A stretch of 64,000 nucleotides of DNA from Spirochaetota bacterium (GCA_016933025.1 JAFGBT010000023.1:62001-126000), one strand, 5' to 3'; positions 43,456 through 53,177 are shown, counted from the first letter of the stretch. The notes: generated from the sequence alone by a model not told the origin. A program made the numbers and translations.

Positions 43456-44503
43456 AGCTGTCCGCCAGCGGACCCGGGAAATCCCCTGCCGTTATTACGA
43501 CGGGAAAACCAGCAGGGCGAACCAGGCGACCGTCAGGTTTGAAGCCGGCGTATGCGCGATACGGGGCGACGGCATTCGCAGGGAGGTTCCGGTGTCGGAA
43601 CTGACGGTGAGCGAGCCGTTTGAAGGCGCCGCGCAGATGATCAAATTCAAAAGCGGGGGGTACTGCGAGCTGACCGAACCCGGCGACCTGACGGGCGTGC
43701 TCGCGACAATCGGCTACCGGGAACCGATTGCGACAAGGATCCAGAAAAACTGGCAAAGAATCGCCGTCGCGTTTCTGCTTCTGCTCTGCCTTCTCGGCGC
43801 CGGCTACTACTGGGGCCTTCCCTTTGCCGCGGAAATTATCGCGAACCGCATCCCCCAGCCGGCCCTTTCATATATCAGCAAAAAAAGCCTGGAGACCCTT
43901 GACGGTCAGTGGCTGTTTCCCTCAAAACTTTCCGCGAAGAAAAAGCGGCAATTGATCAGGACCTTCAAAAAACTTAAGCTCCCCGAGGAAAACAGACCGA
44001 ACATTCAAGTCGAGTTCCGCAGCAGCGAGTTCCTCGGCGCCAACGCCTTCGCACTGCCGGACGGCACCGTACTCTTTCTTGACGAGCTTGTGAAAATCTC
44101 CAGGACAAGGAACGAGCTCATCGCCATCTACGCACATGAAGCGGGTCACGTGGCCCACCGTCATTCAATCCGCCAGATTATACAGAACTCGGCCATGGCC
44201 GCACTACTGGCAGTTTACGTTGGCGACGTGAGCGCGATCATCGGAGCGGTCACCGGCTGGATACTGGAATCCAAATACTCGAGGGATTTCGAGAGGAGCG
44301 CCGACCGCTACGCCGCCACGGTTCTAACAATGAACCATCTTTCACCCATGGAGCTGGGCAGTGCCCTTGAGAGGATCGAGTCCGTTCATAATCGAAAGCA
44401 GGACAAGGAAAAAGAAAAGTCCATCACCGACTATATTTCCACCCATCCTTCGACGGAAGAAAGGATACGGGAGCTGAAAGCTTTCACAAACAAAAGGCCG
44501 TGA
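43427..44503 (+). CDS. M48-family zinc metallopeptidase, membrane anchored
   Basis: A 358-residue protease. After an N-terminal domain of about 90 residues (CRYYDGKTSRANQATVRFE...) typical of this M48 subgroup comes one membrane helix (IAVAFLLLLCLLGAGYYWGL), then the catalytic domain with HEAGH (zinc and catalytic Glu) and FERSADRYA supplying the third zinc ligand. The start is taken as a GTG at 43427 with GAGGAG seven bases upstream; it lies inside the DUF898 gene. Probably degrades misfolded envelope proteins, as BepA/HtpX-like relatives do. Confidence 0.86.
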   Translation: MRSTLTSRSEAVRQRTREIPCRYYDGKTSRANQATVRFEAGVCAIRGDGIRREVPVSELTVSEPFEGAAQMIKFKSGGYCELTEPGDLTGVLATIGYREPIATRIQKNWQRIAVAFLLLLCLLGAGYYWGLPFAAEIIANRIPQPALSYISKKSLETLDGQWLFPSKLSAKKKRQLIRTFKKLKLPEENRPNIQVEFRSSEFLGANAFALPDGTVLFLDELVKISRTRNELIAIYAHEAGHVAHRHSIRQIIQNSAMAALLAVYVGDVSAIIGAVTGWILESKYSRDFERSADRYAATVLTMNHLSPMELGSALERIESVHNRKQDKEKEKSITDYISTHPSTEERIRELKAFTNKRP

Positions 44504-44553
44504 TACGATCTACTGCACCATAACCGATTTTGATATGACCAATTGCGCGCCCT

Positions 44554-44589
44554 GAATTCCGGTTGACAGAAACCACCCTCCTATATAGT
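44554..44589 (+). promoter_or_regulatory. Promoter before the DUF3683 FAD/Fe-S oxidoreductase gene
   Basis: TTGACA (44563-44568) and TATAGT (44584-44589), 15-bp spacing. It is embedded in GAATTCCGGTTGACAGAAAC, a 20-base block recurring with two mismatches at 52100-52119 before the pentapeptide lipoprotein gene. Confidence 0.5.
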
Positions 44590-44628
44590 CCGTCGTTACG
44601 GCGGTCATTACCTCCGGCGGGCGTAACG

Positions 44629-47600
44629 ATGAAAAGAGACTTCAGGTTCAGGGAAATACCCTACAATTACACCTCGTTTTCAGACAGAGAAATCATACTG
44701 AAGTATTTCGACGAAGAAATGCTGGATATCGTCGAGTCCCTTCGCGCCCACCGGGTGACGGGACGGAGCGCACGGCTCCTCTTCGAGATAATAGGCGACT
44801 ATTTCATCATCGACCGGAATCCGTATATACGCAGCGACCTGCTCGACAACGAGAAAAAGCGGCGCCGCCTGAAAAGGACCCACGAGGCGCGCATCGACAT
44901 CATCCTGAAGGGCGCGAAGGACAACCAGCTTGTGGTCAAGCTGATCGAAAAGCTCCGGGAGGCTGATCGGAAATTTTTCAACAGCTTCGAGGAGGAAAAA
45001 TCGCTCCGGAAAAAAGCGCTCAGGGCGCTGAAGGGCGTCACGGCGGCCAGGAATATCCATGTTTCACCCTTCCACAAGGTGGCCCACGCCACAGACGCCA
45101 CGGACTGGCGCGTCGAAAACCCATTCATGGTCGTCTACCCGGAGAGGGTCCGCGAGGTGAGCGATATCATCCGGGCCGCGAAGAAGCTCCGCCTCTCCAT
45201 CATTCCCCGCGGCGGTGGCACCGGCCTGACCGGCGGCGCAGTCCCGGTCAGGAAAAACACCCTTGTGGTCAACACTGAAAAGCTCAAGAAAATCCGTGGA
45301 ATCGAAGTGATCGATAGCGGCGACCGGCAACTCCCCGTCGTGCGGGTCCAGGCTGGCGCAGTGACCGAAGACGTTATCGAGTACTGCGAGGCCCGGGGAT
45401 ACATCTTCGCCACCGATCCGACGTCGTCGTGGGCGTCGACCATAGGCGGCAACATAGCCGAGAACGCCGGCGGCAAGAAGTGCGTGATGTGGGGGACCGC
45501 CATCGACAACCTCTACTCCTACCGGCTCGTCAACGCGGCGGGCGAACTGGTCGAGGTCCGCCGGAAGGACCATCCCCATAAAAAAATCAGGGAGGAGGAC
45601 TCGCTCTCCTTCGATGTCTGGTCGGTCATTGACGGAAAATTCGTACACGGGCACACCGTCACCCTGAGCGGCACGGAGATCCGCAAAAAGGGGCTCGGCA
45701 AGGATATTACCAACAAGGCGCTGAAAGGGCTGCCGGGCGTACAGAAGGAAGGGGGGGACGGCATCATCGTGTCCGCCGAGTTCGTCCTGTACCGGCCCTT
45801 CCGTTTCTGCCGCACGGTGTGCCTTGAATTTTTCGGGAACAACCTGATCAACGCCTCCAGGGCGATCGTGGACATCCGGAACGCCTTTGAAACAAACGAG
45901 AGCGTGTATCTCACCGCCCTCGAACATTTCGACGACAAGTACATACTCGCCATTAACTACCGGAACAAGTCGAAGCGGATGGAGGTGCCGAAAGCCGTTT
46001 TACTGGTCGATATTGAGGGGAACGACAGCCGGTTCGTGGAACAGGGGGCCGAGCTGATCGTGCACACGGCAAGAAAGTACGACACGGACGCCTTCATCGC
46101 GGAAAAGGAAGAGCAGCGAAAGCAGTTCTGGATCGACCGCAAGAACCTCGGCGCGATAGCACGGCACACGAACGCCTTCAAGCTGAATGAGGACGTGGTC
46201 ATTCCGCTCGACCGGCTCCCCGACTTCGCCGACTACATCGACCGCCTGAACATGCGCAAGGAGCTCGGCAACTGCATCGACACCATCGAGAGCCTGGAGG
46301 CGCGCATGGCAACGATCGAAGAGGCGGCCTCAACCGACCCGGGACCGGAAAAATTAGCGGCCTTCAGGAAATGGCTCGACGAGAAGAAGAATTGGTACAT
46401 CGACTGCCTTGACAACATAAACAAGCTGGCCGCGGGATTCACCGGCAGCAATCTCTACATGTATAACAAAACCGTGTTCGACGCGCTCCAGAGCGGCGAG
46501 ATACGATATGCCTTCGAGGATGTGGTGGAGTACTACCGGAAATTCTTCCACGGGTACGACGAGATCGTATCACAGCTTGACGAGGCGGCCCGCAAAGAGC
46601 GGAGCAGGAAAATCATCGTGGCCACGCACATGCACGCCGGGGACGGCAACGTCCATGTCAACATACCGGTACACTCGAACGATTACCTCATGCTGAAGGA
46701 GGCCGACGCCACCGCCGGGGCCGTAATGGAAAAGACGGTGAGGCTCGACGGGGCAATCTCCGGGGAGCACGGGATAGGCCTCACGAAACTGCGGTTCATT
46801 GACGACGCGGTGCTGTCCGACTACAGCGAGTACAAGGATCGGGTTGACCCTGACGACCTTTTCAACCCGGGAAAACTGAGCAGGTCCCTTCCCCTTTCCC
46901 TCATCTACACGCCGTCCTTCAACCTGCTCGAACTGGAGGCGTTCATCCTCAAGGCGACAGACCTTGAGAACCTGTCGATGTCTATAGCGCCCTGCGTCAG
47001 GTGCGGCAAGTGCAAGCCGGTATGCAACACTCACAACCCGGACGGCACCATGTTCTACAACCCGCGCAACAAGATACTGGGTGTCGGCCTCGTCACGGAG
47101 GCGGTACTCTACGACGCGCAGACCTCGAAGACCCTTTCGTTCAGTGACTTCAGCAAGCTCAGGGACATATCGAACCACTGCACCATGTGCCACAACTGTA
47201 AAGTCCCCTGCCCGGTAAAAATCGATTTCGGCGACATCACACTCGCGATGCGGAATCTGCTGGTATCGCGGAAAATGGCGCGATCCCCGCTGATAACGCG
47301 CTTCGCGCTGTTTTACCTCTCCCTGAAGGGATATTACACCAACCGCCTGTTTAAGATGCTCCTCTTCCGGTTAGGCTACAACGCCCAGCGCCTGGCGCAC
47401 GCGGTCATGAAGCCACTGGTACGCCTGCGCGTTGCTGCGAAATCGAAGATCATGGCGATGCTTGCCGCCCCCCTGCCGAAGGCCGGAACGGAGTCGCTGC
47501 GGGAGCGTCTCGGCCTGACCGACATCAACATGTTTTATGTTTTTGAAAATCCGAACATGCCTGTGAAAAAAAGCGTCCTCTATTTCCCCGGGTGCGGCTC

Positions 47601-48336
47601 CGAGCGGATGTTCCCGGACATAAGCTTCGCAGTCCTCGCGCTCCTGTACCATATAGGGGTGCGGATCGTCCTGCCCCCGGAGTATCTCTGCTGCGGCTAC
47701 CCGATGCTCGCGAACGGGAAGCAGGACATCGCCGACCTGAAAAGCTACGAGAATCGCGTGGTGCTCCACCGGATATCGGAAACCGTCCAGTACATGGACA
47801 TAAAGGACATCATCGTCTCGTGCGGGACCTGCTTCGAGATGCTTGAAACATACAACATGGAAAACATCTTCAGCGGCGCACGAATCCGCGAAATTCATGA
47901 GTTCCTGGTCGATGAAAAAGCGTATACCGGGGTGATGCCGTCCCCACCACTCTTCTACCACGAGCCGTGCCACACGCCCCTCCGCGCGCACGGCGCAAAA
48001 AAGGTCTTTGCCACGCTGCTTAAATCCGACCTCGTGCCGATCCCCAACTGCTGCGGCGAGGGCGGGACCATGTCGCTTTCGACCCCCGCAATATCGAACG
48101 CCCTCCGGAGGAGGAAGATCAGGAATATCGTCGATTGTTCCGCGTCAGCCGCCGGCACCATCCTCACCACCTGCCCGAGCTGCGTACAGGGCCTGTCGAA
48201 AGTCCGCGCGGAGCTCCCGGTCTCCGGACAGCACCTCGCAGTCTATGCCGCGGGCGTCATGCTCGGCAGGGACTGGAAGGAGACTTTCATCCGGAGGGTA
48301 CAGGGCGGAAAGGCCGTTGAAAAAGTGCTTTATTAA
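44629..48336 (+). CDS. DUF3683 FAD-linked oxidase / Fe-S / CCG-domain oxidoreductase
   Basis: A 1235-residue fusion. Residues 1-140: DUF3683 (REIPYNYTSFSDREI). Residues about 160-400: FAD-binding PCMH domain (VVYPERVREVSDII, PRGGGTGLTGG). Residues about 400-760: FAD-oxidase C-terminal region with MHAGDGNVHVN and GEHGIGLTKL. Then two 4Fe-4S motifs (CVRCGKCKPVCN, CTMCHNCKVPCPV) and two CCG domains (YFPGCGSE...YLCCGYPM and YHEPCHTPLRA...PNCCGEGG). It combines GlcD- and GlpC/GlcF-like parts of D-2-hydroxyacid dehydrogenases in one chain. Substrate probably lactate- or glycolate-like; the TRAP transporter next to it fits import of such an acid. Confidence 0.9.
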   Translation: MKRDFRFREIPYNYTSFSDREIILKYFDEEMLDIVESLRAHRVTGRSARLLFEIIGDYFIIDRNPYIRSDLLDNEKKRRRLKRTHEARIDIILKGAKDNQLVVKLIEKLREADRKFFNSFEEEKSLRKKALRALKGVTAARNIHVSPFHKVAHATDATDWRVENPFMVVYPERVREVSDIIRAAKKLRLSIIPRGGGTGLTGGAVPVRKNTLVVNTEKLKKIRGIEVIDSGDRQLPVVRVQAGAVTEDVIEYCEARGYIFATDPTSSWASTIGGNIAENAGGKKCVMWGTAIDNLYSYRLVNAAGELVEVRRKDHPHKKIREEDSLSFDVWSVIDGKFVHGHTVTLSGTEIRKKGLGKDITNKALKGLPGVQKEGGDGIIVSAEFVLYRPFRFCRTVCLEFFGNNLINASRAIVDIRNAFETNESVYLTALEHFDDKYILAINYRNKSKRMEVPKAVLLVDIEGNDSRFVEQGAELIVHTARKYDTDAFIAEKEEQRKQFWIDRKNLGAIARHTNAFKLNEDVVIPLDRLPDFADYIDRLNMRKELGNCIDTIESLEARMATIEEAASTDPGPEKLAAFRKWLDEKKNWYIDCLDNINKLAAGFTGSNLYMYNKTVFDALQSGEIRYAFEDVVEYYRKFFHGYDEIVSQLDEAARKERSRKIIVATHMHAGDGNVHVNIPVHSNDYLMLKEADATAGAVMEKTVRLDGAISGEHGIGLTKLRFIDDAVLSDYSEYKDRVDPDDLFNPGKLSRSLPLSLIYTPSFNLLELEAFILKATDLENLSMSIAPCVRCGKCKPVCNTHNPDGTMFYNPRNKILGVGLVTEAVLYDAQTSKTLSFSDFSKLRDISNHCTMCHNCKVPCPVKIDFGDITLAMRNLLVSRKMARSPLITRFALFYLSLKGYYTNRLFKMLLFRLGYNAQRLAHAVMKPLVRLRVAAKSKIMAMLAAPLPKAGTESLRERLGLTDINMFYVFENPNMPVKKSVLYFPGCGSERMFPDISFAVLALLYHIGVRIVLPPEYLCCGYPMLANGKQDIADLKSYENRVVLHRISETVQYMDIKDIIVSCGTCFEMLETYNMENIFSGARIREIHEFLVDEKAYTGVMPSPPLFYHEPCHTPLRAHGAKKVFATLLKSDLVPIPNCCGEGGTMSLSTPAISNALRRRKIRNIVDCSASAAGTILTTCPSCVQGLSKVRAELPVSGQHLAVYAAGVMLGRDWKETFIRRVQGGKAVEKVLY

Positions 48337-48376
48337 CACCCCGAAGGCGAGGATGCGCATCCTCGTCTTCGGGGTG
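48337..48376. terminator. 20-bp-arm hairpin directly after the FAD/Fe-S gene
   Basis: CACCCCGAAGGCGAGGATGC (48337-48356) pairs with 48357-48376 with one G-T mismatch and no loop, starting at the base after the stop codon. No T tract follows immediately. It separates the oxidoreductase gene from the TRAP operon. Confidence 0.7.
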
Positions 48377-48541
48377 GGTACTTCCGATTGCCAATCCCCG
48401 CATGTTTTTAATATTTTTACTTGATTTTCTTGCACGCACATTGCTTCATGTATGAAATGACGGCGTTCAATAGCTCTTTTTTTACATCATTTATATAACC
48501 GTGTCATTACTATACTACAATATCACCATCTGGAGAACGAA

Positions 48542-49555
48542 ATGAAAAAAATAGCGATCATCTGCGCACTGTTGGCTTCGGTATCATTACTGTTCGTCTC
48601 CTGCAAGAAGAAGCAGCAGGACGTTATCACCCTGAGCTACAGCATCTTCTTCCCGCCGGCGCACGGCCAGTGCAAGGCCGGTGAGGCCTGGGCAAAGGAG
48701 ATCGAGGACAGGACCGACGGAAAGATTAAAATCAACATTTACCCGGGCGGCACCCTGGTCAAGGCCGAGGAGACGTACAACGGCGTTGTCAAGGGAATAT
48801 CCGATATCGGCATGTCCTGCTTCGCGTACACGCGCGGCAGGTTCCCCATAATGGAAACCGTCGACCTTCCCCTGGGCTACCCTGACGGCAAAGTGGCAAC
48901 CCGGGCCGCCAACCGGTTTTTCCAGAAGATGAAGCCGAAAGAACTCGACGAGGTCAAGGTACTCTATATTCACGCGCACGGCCCCGGCCTGCTGCACACG
49001 GTCAAGCCTGTGCAAAACCTTGAGGATCTCAAGGGCATGAAAATCCGCTCAACGGGACTGAGCTCAAAGATAGTTACGGCCCTGGGCGCCATTCCCGTGG
49101 CGATGCCGCAGCCCGAAACTTACGAGGCCCTGCAGAAGGGCGTGGTGGACGGGACCTTCGGGCCGATGGAGACGCTGAAGGGCTGGAAGCACGCCGAGGT
49201 GATAAGGTCGACCACGGACTGCAGGGATATCGGCTACACGACGGCCATGTTCGTGGTCATGAACAAAAAGAAATGGGAGATGCTTCCCGAAGACGTGAAA
49301 AAGATACTCACCGATGTCAGCGAAAAATGGATTGATGTCCATGGCGGGGCCTGGGACGATCTTGACGATGAAGGCCGTGAACTCACGGGTCAGAGGGGCA
49401 ACAGTATAGTGAAATTAAGCGCGGCTGAAAATGAACGATGGTCAAAAGCAGTTGAACCGATCATAAGCGATTATATAAAAGAAATCAAGGGAAAGGGACT
49501 CCCGGGCGACATAGCGGTGGGGGAAATGAAAAAAATCATCGCCGAATTAAAATAA
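48542..49555 (+). CDS. dctP: TRAP transporter substrate-binding protein (DctP family), lipoprotein
   Basis: A 337-residue periplasmic solute receptor with lipobox (LLFVSCK). Family features: SYSIFFPPAHGQCKAGEAWAKEIEDRT near the N terminus, GMKIRSTGLSSKIVTALGAIPVAMP containing the conserved arginine that binds the substrate carboxylate, and the LQKGVVDGTFGP segment. GGAGAA precedes the ATG. Delivers an organic acid to the DctQM membrane pair encoded next. Confidence 0.93.
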   Translation: MKKIAIICALLASVSLLFVSCKKKQQDVITLSYSIFFPPAHGQCKAGEAWAKEIEDRTDGKIKINIYPGGTLVKAEETYNGVVKGISDIGMSCFAYTRGRFPIMETVDLPLGYPDGKVATRAANRFFQKMKPKELDEVKVLYIHAHGPGLLHTVKPVQNLEDLKGMKIRSTGLSSKIVTALGAIPVAMPQPETYEALQKGVVDGTFGPMETLKGWKHAEVIRSTTDCRDIGYTTAMFVVMNKKKWEMLPEDVKKILTDVSEKWIDVHGGAWDDLDDEGRELTGQRGNSIVKLSAAENERWSKAVEPIISDYIKEIKGKGLPGDIAVGEMKKIIAELK

Positions 49556-49618
49556 TCGCGGGGTAAATGATCGCAAGGCCCCTCTGCTGATGAGGCCGCG
49601 CGATCATCGTTCATTTGA

Positions 49619-50104
49619 ATGCAACGCTTTGAGAAAATACTGATATCCATTACCAACGGGTTCAACTGGGTGGCTGCGGCGGCGGTCCTGATAATGATGA
49701 CCGTCACGGTGCTCGATGTTATCCTCCGGGCTTTCAAGAGCCCCCTGCCGGGCGTTTTCGAGATAGTCGGCATGCTGGGAGCGGTGGCCATATCCTTCTC
49801 TCTCGCATATACCTCCGTCGAAAAGGGCCATATTGCCGTCGAGATCCTGGTGCAAAAACTCTCCGAGAGGGCGCAGGCCCTCCTCAGCGCCCTGTACTCG
49901 CTTGCCGGCCTGTTTCTTTTCCTTCTTGCCGCATGGGTGTGCAGTGATTTCGCCCTGGATCTGATGCGCAGCGGGGAGGTCTCGCTGACCATCAAGATGC
50001 CGACTTATCCCTTTGTGTTCGGCATCTCCCTGGGGAGCCTCCTGCTTTCCTTTGTCCTCTTCATGGATATGGTGAAATCATTGCGGGAGCTGAGAAGAAA
50101 ATGA
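49619..50104 (+). CDS. dctQ: TRAP transporter small permease (DctQ)
   Basis: A 161-residue four-helix membrane subunit. Helices lie at about residues 16-36, 51-66, 89-110 and 131-150; the loop after helix 1 has TVLDVILRAFKSPLPGVFEI, the DctQ signature. The stop overlaps the dctM start by 4 bp (ATGA). Anchors the large permease in the Na+- or H+-driven TRAP complex. Confidence 0.92.
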   Translation: MQRFEKILISITNGFNWVAAAAVLIMMTVTVLDVILRAFKSPLPGVFEIVGMLGAVAISFSLAYTSVEKGHIAVEILVQKLSERAQALLSALYSLAGLFLFLLAAWVCSDFALDLMRSGEVSLTIKMPTYPFVFGISLGSLLLSFVLFMDMVKSLRELRRK

Positions 50105-51402
50105 GCCCGACAGTTATCGGCCTGATAGGCCTCGCGGCCCTATTGCTCCTGATATTCACCAGAATGCCCATCGGTTTTCTCATGGCGCTGGTCGGCTTTC
50201 TCGGCTTCGGAATGATCGTGAATTTCGACGCGGCCTCCACGCTGCTGGCGAAAGATTTCTTCTCGATATTCAGCTCCTATAACCTTACGGTGATCCCTCT
50301 CTTCGTCCTTATGGGACAGCTGGCGTTTCACTCGGGCATCAGCAGCCGGCTCTTTGACGCGGCGTACCGCTTTATCGGGCACTGGCCCGGCGGACTCGCC
50401 ATCGCCACGGTGGGTGCCTGCGCCGGCTTCGCGGCGATATGCGGATCAACCAACGCCACGGCCGCCACTATGGCGGCCACCTGCCTTCCCGAGATGAAGC
50501 GGTACAACTACAGCCCGAGCCTGGCATGCGGCGTCGTGGCGGCAGGCGGAAGTCTGGGAATCCTCATCCCGCCCAGCGTCATCTTTATCGTATACGGGAT
50601 ACTGACGGAACAATCCATCGGAAAGCTTTTCATAGCAGGAGTCATTCCCGGCATCATACTCTGCCTTCTTTTTGTCGTCACCATCCTGCTCTGGACGATT
50701 CTGAAACCCGAGCTCGCACCCCGCGGGCCCCGGACCACCATAAAGGAAAAAATCCTCTCCCTTTCCGGCATCGGCGAAACGCTCCTCCTGTTTCTGATCG
50801 TCATGGGCGGGCTCTTCACCGGACTGTTTACGCCGACCGAGGCGGGCGCCATTGGTGCCGCCGGCACCATGGTCATAGCGCTGGTTCGCAGGAAGATCAG
50901 CTGGAAGGGCCTGGTGCAGTCGCTCTTTGAAACCACGAGGATTTCATGCATGATCATGGTCATTGTGGCAGGGGCTACGGTTTTCGGTCATTTTCTCGCA
51001 GTCACGCGGATTCCCTTTGATATAGCGACATGGATCCTGCAGTTTGATTTGCCGCATTTCGTGATCATGATATTTATCATCATGGTCTACATCATCGGCG
51101 GCTGCTTCATCGATTCCCTCGCTCTCATCATGCTGACGATACCGATTTTTTATCCGGTTATCCTGAAGCTCGGCTATGATCCGATCTGGTTCGGGGTCAT
51201 TATTGTCATGGTGACGCAGATAGGCGTAATCACTCCCCCCGTCGGGGTCAACGTCTATGTCGTGAGCGGGGTTGCGCGGGACGTCCCCCTGCACCTCATT
51301 TTCCGCGGAGCGATGCCGCTCCTGATTGCGCTCATAATCGGGACGCTTCTGCTGATTCCATTTCCGCAGCTGGCCCTCTACCTCCCCGGCCTGGTTAAAT
51401 GA
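50101..51402 (+). CDS. dctM: TRAP transporter large permease (DctM)
   Basis: A 433-residue transport subunit with about 12 helices. Hallmarks: IGFLMALVGFLGF at the N terminus, GACAGFAAICGSTNATAATM, GGSLGILIPPSVIFIVYGI and GLFTPTEAGAIGAAG. Normal length. Last gene of the dctPQM operon; convergent with the ACT-domain gene 44 bp downstream. Confidence 0.95.
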   Translation: MSPTVIGLIGLAALLLLIFTRMPIGFLMALVGFLGFGMIVNFDAASTLLAKDFFSIFSSYNLTVIPLFVLMGQLAFHSGISSRLFDAAYRFIGHWPGGLAIATVGACAGFAAICGSTNATAATMAATCLPEMKRYNYSPSLACGVVAAGGSLGILIPPSVIFIVYGILTEQSIGKLFIAGVIPGIILCLLFVVTILLWTILKPELAPRGPRTTIKEKILSLSGIGETLLLFLIVMGGLFTGLFTPTEAGAIGAAGTMVIALVRRKISWKGLVQSLFETTRISCMIMVIVAGATVFGHFLAVTRIPFDIATWILQFDLPHFVIMIFIIMVYIIGGCFIDSLALIMLTIPIFYPVILKLGYDPIWFGVIIVMVTQIGVITPPVGVNVYVVSGVARDVPLHLIFRGAMPLLIALIIGTLLLIPFPQLALYLPGLVK

Positions 51403-51446
51403 TACCGGCCGTGGCGGAGCCCGCCTGAAAACGGGTCCCGGTAAAA

Positions 51447-51902
51447 TCAATACTTCATGTAATGAAAGGGCTCAATCGCGTTGAGGGATTCGGCATCGAG
51501 GGTTTTATAGCCCCCCTCCAAAAGAACCTGCTGGGCGAGTTTCCTGTTGTCAACATCCACCACAAACACGGCCTTGATGCGGCTTTCCAGCACGAAACCG
51601 TACGCGTTTTCAACATTGACATTGTTTGACGCCAGCAATTGGATCAGACCGTCAAGTCCCCCCGGTTTATCATCAATAAGAACGGCGAAGACCTCTTTTA
51701 ATTCGACCTCAAGGCCGTTTTGATCGAGGACCTTATGAGCTCGTTTCGGTTCGTCCACGATGATATTGAAAAATCCGCGCTCTCCGAAGGACGATATGGT
51801 GATGGCCCGTATATTGATTTTTTCACGGGCCAGGACCCTTGTCACCTGCGCAAGTCTTCCCGGTTTGTTGTCGGCCGGTACCAGAAGCTGGTGTGCTATC
51901 AT
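51447..51902 (-). CDS. Tandem ACT-domain protein
   Basis: A 151-residue cytoplasmic protein made of two ACT domains: HQLLVPADNKPGRLAQVTRVLAREKINIRAITI (about residues 3-35) and FAVLIDDKPGGLDGLIQLLASNNVNVENAY (about residues 71-100). Such stand-alone pairs bind amino acids and often accompany acyl-CoA ligase or branched-chain metabolism genes, absent here. The ATG at 51902 is preferred over a GTG three codons earlier. Confidence 0.88.
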   Translation of the reverse strand: MIAHQLLVPADNKPGRLAQVTRVLAREKINIRAITISSFGERGFFNIIVDEPKRAHKVLDQNGLEVELKEVFAVLIDDKPGGLDGLIQLLASNNVNVENAYGFVLESRIKAVFVVDVDNRKLAQQVLLEGGYKTLDAESLNAIEPFHYMKY

Positions 51903-52099
51903 GATGACCACCCCTGCGGATTAATAAAATCGGCAAATCCGTATGCTGATAAGAATAGGCACAATTCGACGGTTGGAGTCAACATTTTTTTTATCTGATT
52001 CTCCCGTCGGGACATTTGCTCCCCGTCCTTCCTCGTGGAGCTCTGTTGCGCAACGAGGAAATAATAATTATTTTACGGCAAGAGCGCGCTGCCCCGCAA

Positions 52100-52138
52100 G
52101 AATTCAGGTTGACAGGAACTTCTTGTCTGTATTATTAA
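52100..52138 (+). promoter_or_regulatory. Promoter before the pentapeptide lipoprotein gene
   Basis: TTGACA (52109-52114), 18-bp spacer, TATTAA (52133-52138), eight bases before the ATG. The -35 region lies in GAATTCAGGTTGACAGGAAC, nearly the same block as at 44554-44573. The short leader leaves little room for a ribosome site. Confidence 0.5.
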
Positions 52139-52145
52139 GCATAGT

Positions 52146-53177
52146 ATGAAATCCAGAACATTAATCGCGACGACGGCGCTGTGTATCGCGACCGCCGCAC
52201 TGTCGTTTTCCGGCTGCATGGCGCAGATGGCGGAAAGAAAAAACTACTATAACCTCGCCATGCGGGGAGAGACCGACCTCAATAACGCAATGCTCAGCGG
52301 CGCCGACCTCTCGAACGCCAAGCTGGAGGAGGCCGACCTGAGCAATGCCGACCTGAAGGGCGCCAATCTCAGAAACGCGAACCTGATCGGGACAAACCTC
52401 AGGGGCGCAGCGCTCAGGGGCGCCGATCTGCGCGGGGCGCAGATGACCGGGGCCAACCTCACCTGGGCCGATCTCCGCGGCGCCAACCTGAAAAATGCAA
52501 ACCTTACCAAGGCCACGCTCGTCCGGGTCAACCTGGCCCGGTCAACCATTGACGGCATCCACCTCAAGGGCGCGGTCCTCACTCGCGCCATACTCGCCGG
52601 GGCCGACCTGGAGGGAGTCAACCTGGCCGGCGCCGACGCGCGTGGAGCATGCCTTGCCGGGAGCAACCTCGATGGCGCGAACATGGGCGGCGCCGACTTC
52701 TCATGGTCGCTGTTGACCGGGGCCGGCATGAAAAAAGCCGTGCTTACCGGCGCCGTGCTCCAAAACGCCGAGCTCTCTGGAGCGAACATGGTATGGGCAA
52801 ACATGGAAGGCTCTGAGATGAAGGGCTCGTGCCTCAAAAACGCGAACCTGGAAGGAGCAAAGCTGAAGGCCGTAGACCTGAGCTCCTCTGACCTGGCGGG
52901 CGCACGGCTCGTTGACGCGAACCTGTGCGAGGCAAAGCTGCAGGATGCGAATCTGATCAACGCTGTTCTCATTGCCGCAAACTGTTCGAAGGCGGGCTTC
53001 CAGGGCGCCAGCCTTAATTGCGCCGACCTCTCCGGGGCAAACCTCGAGAACGCCTCGCTGGAAAAAGCGGACCTCGCCGGCGCAAACCTTCTCGGGACGC
53101 GGATAAATAAAAAATGGAAGAAATTATTGCAAAAGCAGAAGGTCAGGAACTATGACGGCATAGTCTGGCTTGACTGA
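52146..53177 (+). CDS. Pentapeptide-repeat lipoprotein
   Basis: A 343-residue exported protein with lipobox (FSGCM). From residue 45 to about 325 it is almost entirely A(D/N)LxxA repeats (over 50 pentapeptides), predicting a right-handed quadrilateral beta-helix of roughly 14 turns. A short basic tail (NKKWKKLLQKQKVRN) follows. Function unknown; it may mimic nucleic acid or act as a surface spacer. Its 3' end overlaps the queH gene on the other strand by 28 bp. Confidence 0.9.
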   Translation: MKSRTLIATTALCIATAALSFSGCMAQMAERKNYYNLAMRGETDLNNAMLSGADLSNAKLEEADLSNADLKGANLRNANLIGTNLRGAALRGADLRGAQMTGANLTWADLRGANLKNANLTKATLVRVNLARSTIDGIHLKGAVLTRAILAGADLEGVNLAGADARGACLAGSNLDGANMGGADFSWSLLTGAGMKKAVLTGAVLQNAELSGANMVWANMEGSEMKGSCLKNANLEGAKLKAVDLSSSDLAGARLVDANLCEAKLQDANLINAVLIAANCSKAGFQGASLNCADLSGANLENASLEKADLAGANLLGTRINKKWKKLLQKQKVRNYDGIVWLD

